Positions 55,301-61,300 of a DNA stretch of 64,000 nucleotides are shown here, one piece after another. Under the pieces are notes generated by a model. The model saw only the letters and a list, made by a program, of their open reading frames with translations. It made no database searches and was not told where the DNA came from. Position 1 is the stretch's first letter, and each line of letters begins with the position of its first letter. The translations under genes were made by a program, and so were the position numbers. The DNA is from Leguminivora glycinivorella. Taxonomy: Eukaryota; Arthropoda; Insecta; Lepidoptera; Tortricidae. The stretch is from positions 15,515,549-15,579,548 of the forward strand of contig NC_062990.1 of NCBI RefSeq assembly GCF_023078275.1. Reading direction: 5' to 3'.

Positions 55301-58300
55301 CGACAAACGCTCACCGAACGGTCGCAAAATGGTCGTAGCGTACACGCGTGACCGAAAGCAGTGAATATTTATTGGATTTACAAAATGGCTTCTTGTATTC
55401 ATTTTTTCCAGGTATCCTCAAACAGGTAGTTAGGTTATTTAGAAAGGGTTTTTTTCCATAGATGTGCAAACTCTTTCTGGTACCTTAAGACGATACGGTA
55501 GGGGTCAATTCTCCATACAAACGCTCTCGACTATTTCCTCCCTGGTTTTTGAAGATAGAGCAATGATTTTTTCAACACAGATTGTTATTATTTTTATCTG
55601 TGTCGGACCGTTTTGATTTTTAGGATATTCTGCTTTTTAAAGATTCTAGAGCCAATCAAAAATTTCCAAAAACGGCCTTTTTCATTGTGGCGCAAAAAAA
55701 GGTGTGATACTCAAGATTGGTAACAATTAACCAAAAAAGCGAAACGGTCCGACATAGATTATTTCATTGTTATTCAGATTCTCAAATTTCGTTCCGATTG
55801 ATTGAGTTTTGAAGGAGGAAAGAGTTGAGAGCCTAACCTCGATTTTAAAGATTTTTTTTGATATATCTTTTGACTGAGTTGTTCTTAATGGACAATCTTT
55901 TTTCGATAAATCTAGTTAATAATACTTGTATATTTAACTAAAATTCCCAAGTTGAAAGGGGGGCTCCTTTCCATTTTAGCATTTTCGCTACCGTATCCTC
56001 TTAATATTTTATAACTGGAAAATGGAAACATAAAGTCCCTTAACAGAAACTGCAACTTTGCTCCCTCCTAACAGGGAAGAAAAGTACCCTTTCCGAACGG
56101 GTGACGTGAAAAATAAAAATACGTTTATTATACAAAAATAAGTACTTACTCATAACAGGAAAACAAAGATAACACACACATCATTTGTACAAAGGCGAAC
56201 TTTTTCCATTAATGGATTTCTTACAGTTAACCTTAGAGCAGTTAAATTTTCCGCTTTTCTTGACAATTAATGCAATGTTTTATTTTTAAAGACAAGCATT
56301 GGCGCTTCCTGGAGGAGGAAATTTCGATTCTAACTATTTGGATTCCTATACATGGTAAGAAATAATTATTAAGGGCGTTCCCTGCCCCAGTGACCTTCGA
56401 TTTGATCGGATAATGTGAAAACGGACTTACGGGCAAATCTTTTAACGTGATGATTATAGAACATAACAAATGTGATTAGATTACTTATACTTTCTTTTAT
56501 CTATACTTAACCTCGGCCTTGTCGTCACTTTCCATCAGGTGCGACTAAGGTCAATCACTGGCCAGTTTATAATTAAAAAAAAAAAAAAAAAATTAGGCTC
56601 GCAATATATTGTAATGCAAACACACTCACGTTAAACGCTCGTTGACAGCTGTCATATTATCTGTCATCGCAACCATGTTTACAACATTGCTGCTAAGAAA
56701 ATGCTCAAAGATGAATCATGGGGAGAAAATTGAGAGTAACTTAAAAACACATTAGTTTGAATAGTACCTACATACTGATTTTCCAAATATTTTTTAGGCT
56801 CCTAAAGTAAGTACGGCAACAAATACCTACCTACTATGAATGAACAATAATCATTGTTCCGATAGTCGTTTCAGCGAACGATCTCATAGCGAAGAGTCTC
56901 GACCAACATCTCGAGAGACTCTCGCTAGGTGGCTGGATCAAGGGCCAGATGCAGAAGGCGGTGATCTTGGACACGGCGCGTATAGTCCGACGGTTCCTCT
57001 CTCTGCAGCCCTAACCACCGGCAGCTTGGGCCCTGCCCCGCTGCTGGCGGCACCCTAGGTTAGGTTTTTTTTATAATGTGTTTATGTATTTTGTATTGTT
57101 TTGTATGTGATTTTGTATTTTACTTTTATAATCATATTATAAAAATACCTAGCCTAAGAAAGAAAATAAATACTGAGAATAATAATATTAAAACCAAAAT
57201 AAATTACACATATGAAAGAAAAAGTGACCAAGGCCTTCATTGCCTTGCAGTCCAGTGCGATTGCAGAGTACGCTGGTTCGATTCCAGCCTCAGGCACTGG
57301 AGGCCTTGGTCACTTTTTCTTTCATATGTGTAATTTATTTCGGTTTTAATTTATACATAATAGTATAGTAGTGTGACTACTTTAAGATAGCACAAGTTGA
57401 AATATTTTCAATAGAATATAATTTGACTTGTGTTAATTAGAAATAATAATAATATATTATTTTTCAGTACAGATGGTCGTTTTTTTACGCACTAGTTCGA
57501 GAAGTGGTTCATTATATGCCAGGTCGGCATAACTTCGGAGGCTCATCTGTACTGAAAAACGTCGTACGATACACGTGCGAAAAGGAAATTCGTAACTCGT
57601 GTCGATTTAAAACACTCCCTTCGGTCGTGTTTTAATTTATCGCCACTCGTTTCCAACTTCCTTTTTTACGCACTTGTATCGTAATGTACTATTTCAGTAT
57701 AGATGGAGCTTTTTTTATGCACTAGTGCGAGAAGTGGTTCGTTACATGTCAAGTCGAAACTTCGGAGGGCCATCTGTACTGAAAAACACGTGGGAAAAGA
57801 AATTCGTAGCTCGTGTCGATTTAAAGCACTCCCTTCGGTCATGTTTTAATTTATCGCCACTCGCTTCGAACTTCCTTTTTTTCGCACTGGTATCGTAATG
57901 TACTATACTATTTCCGCATAATAATAGCAATTCTGTTTTTCACTTCACTGTTCCAATGTTTTTAACAAGAGCCCATTAAAATAGGTTCTTAAGAGCCGTT
58001 TTTACAATTTATATATTAGCAGATATTTGTTCCTGAGTCATGGATGTTTTCTATGTATATAAGTATTTGTATATTATATATATCGTTGTCTGAGTACCCA
58101 CGACACAAGACTTCTTGAGCTTACCGTGGGATTCAGTCAATCTGTGTAAGAATATCCTATAATTTTTATTTATTTATTTACCTCATTGTAACAATTACAA
58201 AGTATTAATTATTGTAAATAAATTAATAAAAGTTTCTTTAAACAATATATGTTTATTATTACAGAGAAAAGGAGTAAGTACTGACAATAACAGTCTAAAT

Positions 58301-61300
58301 CTAACTACCTTCAGGATGCTCAGTTTTCTAGAATAACTTTCGTTAAATTCAGACTGTTTCTTGTATTTTGATGCAAATGTTTCCACTGTCAGCGCAGCTG
58401 CCCAATGCCAACCCGCGCACGCGCGCAGTATCTTTATAACAATGCGTTGCCATGGTTACAGAGCTAAACAATGTGTTTTCAATTTTTTCGTTACGGCGCG
58501 CATGCGCGGAAAGCCGGCGGACGCTGGCTTTGGGGAATAGACTTTGTAGGGTTTTAAAGATCAGACGAGAGGACCCCGTAAATGACGAATAACAGTTCGG
58601 GAGTAGAAAAAAGTTATTAAAGGTTAGGTAATAGTTAGTAATTCAATAGTTACCTACACTGCCTGCATATACCTACGTTTATCATAATTATGTGTTGATA
58701 AAATTCGTTTCTCATATTTAATTTTTTATTTACAGAAAGTAAGTAAATATACTTATTTTTAATTGAAAATTTTTTTTGAACACGAACAAATAATAAATAA
58801 TTGTTTAATTATTTATTATTTGTTTGTGTAGGTAATTTTACCTACTCAGGAACTAGACTGAAATATATATAATATGTGAATTTTTATTTGTGTGATAAGT
58901 ATGTATTTATCTATTTAAGTATGTATATCGTCGCGTCGCTTAGCACCCATAGTACAAGCTTTGCTTAGTTTGGGGCTAGGTTGATCTGTGTAAGGTGTCC
59001 CCCAATATTTATTTATTTATTAATTTTATTCTCAAAACTCTTCTTAGTCTTCTTATTAATCTAAATGTTTAATTTTTTTTTTGTTTTAGGGAAAATATGT
59101 AAGTATCATAACATTATCGTTTTTACTTACATTACTATTAATCTTGTCTTGTTATTACCGTTCGTGGTAATAAACCAACTGAAAATATCCATTTCAAGCG
59201 CTTTATTAGTAAAGTGTGATAGAACTACAAATTTGCCATTGAAATAAATAGTGAAATTTATAATTTCATATTATTAACTTATATCATTTATATTTTGCAG
59301 AAAGTGAGTATTGAAAAATAATAAAACAATTATTATTGCTTTTTTAAACATTATTATACTCATTTAATTATTTCAATTGAATTCACCTAAGTAATTAAAA
59401 CCGAAATAAATTACACATATGAAAGAAAAACTGGTCACTTTTTCTTTCATATGTGTAATTTGTTTCGGTTTTAATTTATATACATAGTAGTGTGACTACT
59501 TTAAGACAGCACAAGTTGAAATATTTTCAATAGATTATAATTTAACTTGTGTTCATTAGAATTGATTTAGCAGCGCCATCTCTCGAGCTGTGTCGAAACC
59601 AACCTGAGTTTGGTTTACACGGGGGGCAAGAACCATACCGTTCTGCCCTAGGGATGGACAGAGGGCGCTACGAGTCCTTGTATAGATTACTCATATGAGA
59701 GATAATTTCGACCTCGACAGCTGTGACCTGGGTGGCCGAGCGGATAAAGAGGCATTTCCCGCGATTGGAGAGTACGCTGGTTCGATTCCAGCCTCAGGCA
59801 CCAGAGGACTTGGTCACTTTTTCTTTCATATGTGTAATTTATTTCGGTTTTAATTTATATACATAGTAGTGTGACTACTTTAAGACAGCACAAGTTGAAA
59901 TATTTTCAATAGATTATAATTTAACTTGTGTTCATTAGAATTCACCTAAGTAATGGCATAAGGTCTTACCTTTCGACAGTTTCGACCATTTTGATATCGT
60001 TTCTCCTTTTTTTGTAACATTTATTTTTGTATTTTTTTACATGATCGCGTCATTAAAAACACTTTTATAATTGCAGACAAAAAAAGTAAGTAAATAAATA
60101 AGTACGAATAGGTATAAGTACTAAAGTACTTAACTGGGAAGTACTTTTAAAATGTTTATAATTTCCGTGTAAATACTTATAATTCAACACTTTGGTCCTT
60201 TATAAAATTATAAAGTACAACACTGTCATTTTCAGGCAACTGTAAGTACCTACTAAGTTATGATAACACACCGACTGGTAAAGGCTCTCTTTGCTATTCG
60301 AAAACGGATAGCAAAATTGCATTTTATCCACAAGAGCGCAAAGTAATTTCATACAAATTTCATCTTGATGTCCAAAGCTGGGTGTTGGAATTCATGTATG
60401 AATAATGGTCTTGAATCATAAATGTTAAATAAATTGATGGTTTTTATTTATTTTGATGTTTTGCAGTCAATAATTTCATAGTTTTGGTGTGGTGAAAATT
60501 TTGTGTTTTACTCGGTGGCAATTTTTGTTTAACCTACGTGCCTTGTACCCTCGCAACGCTACAGATTCCATATTCTGAACCACTCGCTACGCTGGCGGTT
60601 CAATTTTGGAATCTTTCGCTTGCTCTGGTATCAATTTTGGCACGTGCGGTTATTAACTTTGCTACCTTGTAAAACAAATGTGAGTGTGTTCAGTAAAACG
60701 TCCCACTTAGTCGGTTACTATGAAGGCGAGTTTTACTTGTATCTTTATATGAACAAACTGACAAAGCGGCTTTATAGCAACCGACAAAGTGGGACGTTTA
60801 CCCGTACACACTCACAAATAACTATTGTTTAATATCTAGTAGGTAGATAGGTATAATCTACCTTCAAATCAAGGGTGAACAGGCATCTTCTGGGTGAGCT
60901 CACTCCATCGTAGGCCACGTCTTTGCCTTTGGCTAGTCTGTGATCAAGAGTAAGCCCATTAATAATAATAAGAAAAAAAAGGAAAGCCGAGAAGGACAAG
61001 TCCAGTAAGTACCTAGACTTGGCTCACGAGATAACCGCCATGTGGGATGTTGAATCAACGATCATTGTTCCGATAGTCGTTTCAGCGAACGGTCTCATAG
61101 CGAAGAGTCTCGACCAACATCTTAAGAGACTCTCGCTAGGTGGCTGGATCAAGGGCCAGATGCAGAAGGCAGTGATCTTGGACACAGCGCGGATAGTTCG
61201 ACGGTTCCTCTCTCTGCAGCCCTAACCACCGGCAGCTTGGGCCCTGCCCCGCTGCTGGCGGCACCCTAGGTTAGGTTTTTTATAATATGTTTATATTTTT

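Noticed and set aside
55412..55425. A 14-nt exon candidate, CCAG|GTATCCTCAAACAG|GTAGTT
   Set aside because: Good splice-like borders, but 14 nt breaks the uniform phase 2; extending it meets a stop. Exon 3 joined directly to exon 4 keeps the frame open.
60232..61017. CAGTAAGTACC at 61,004-61,014 as a splice site of the micro-exon gene
   Set aside because: It belongs to the coding end of a LINE, not to intron-specific sequence.
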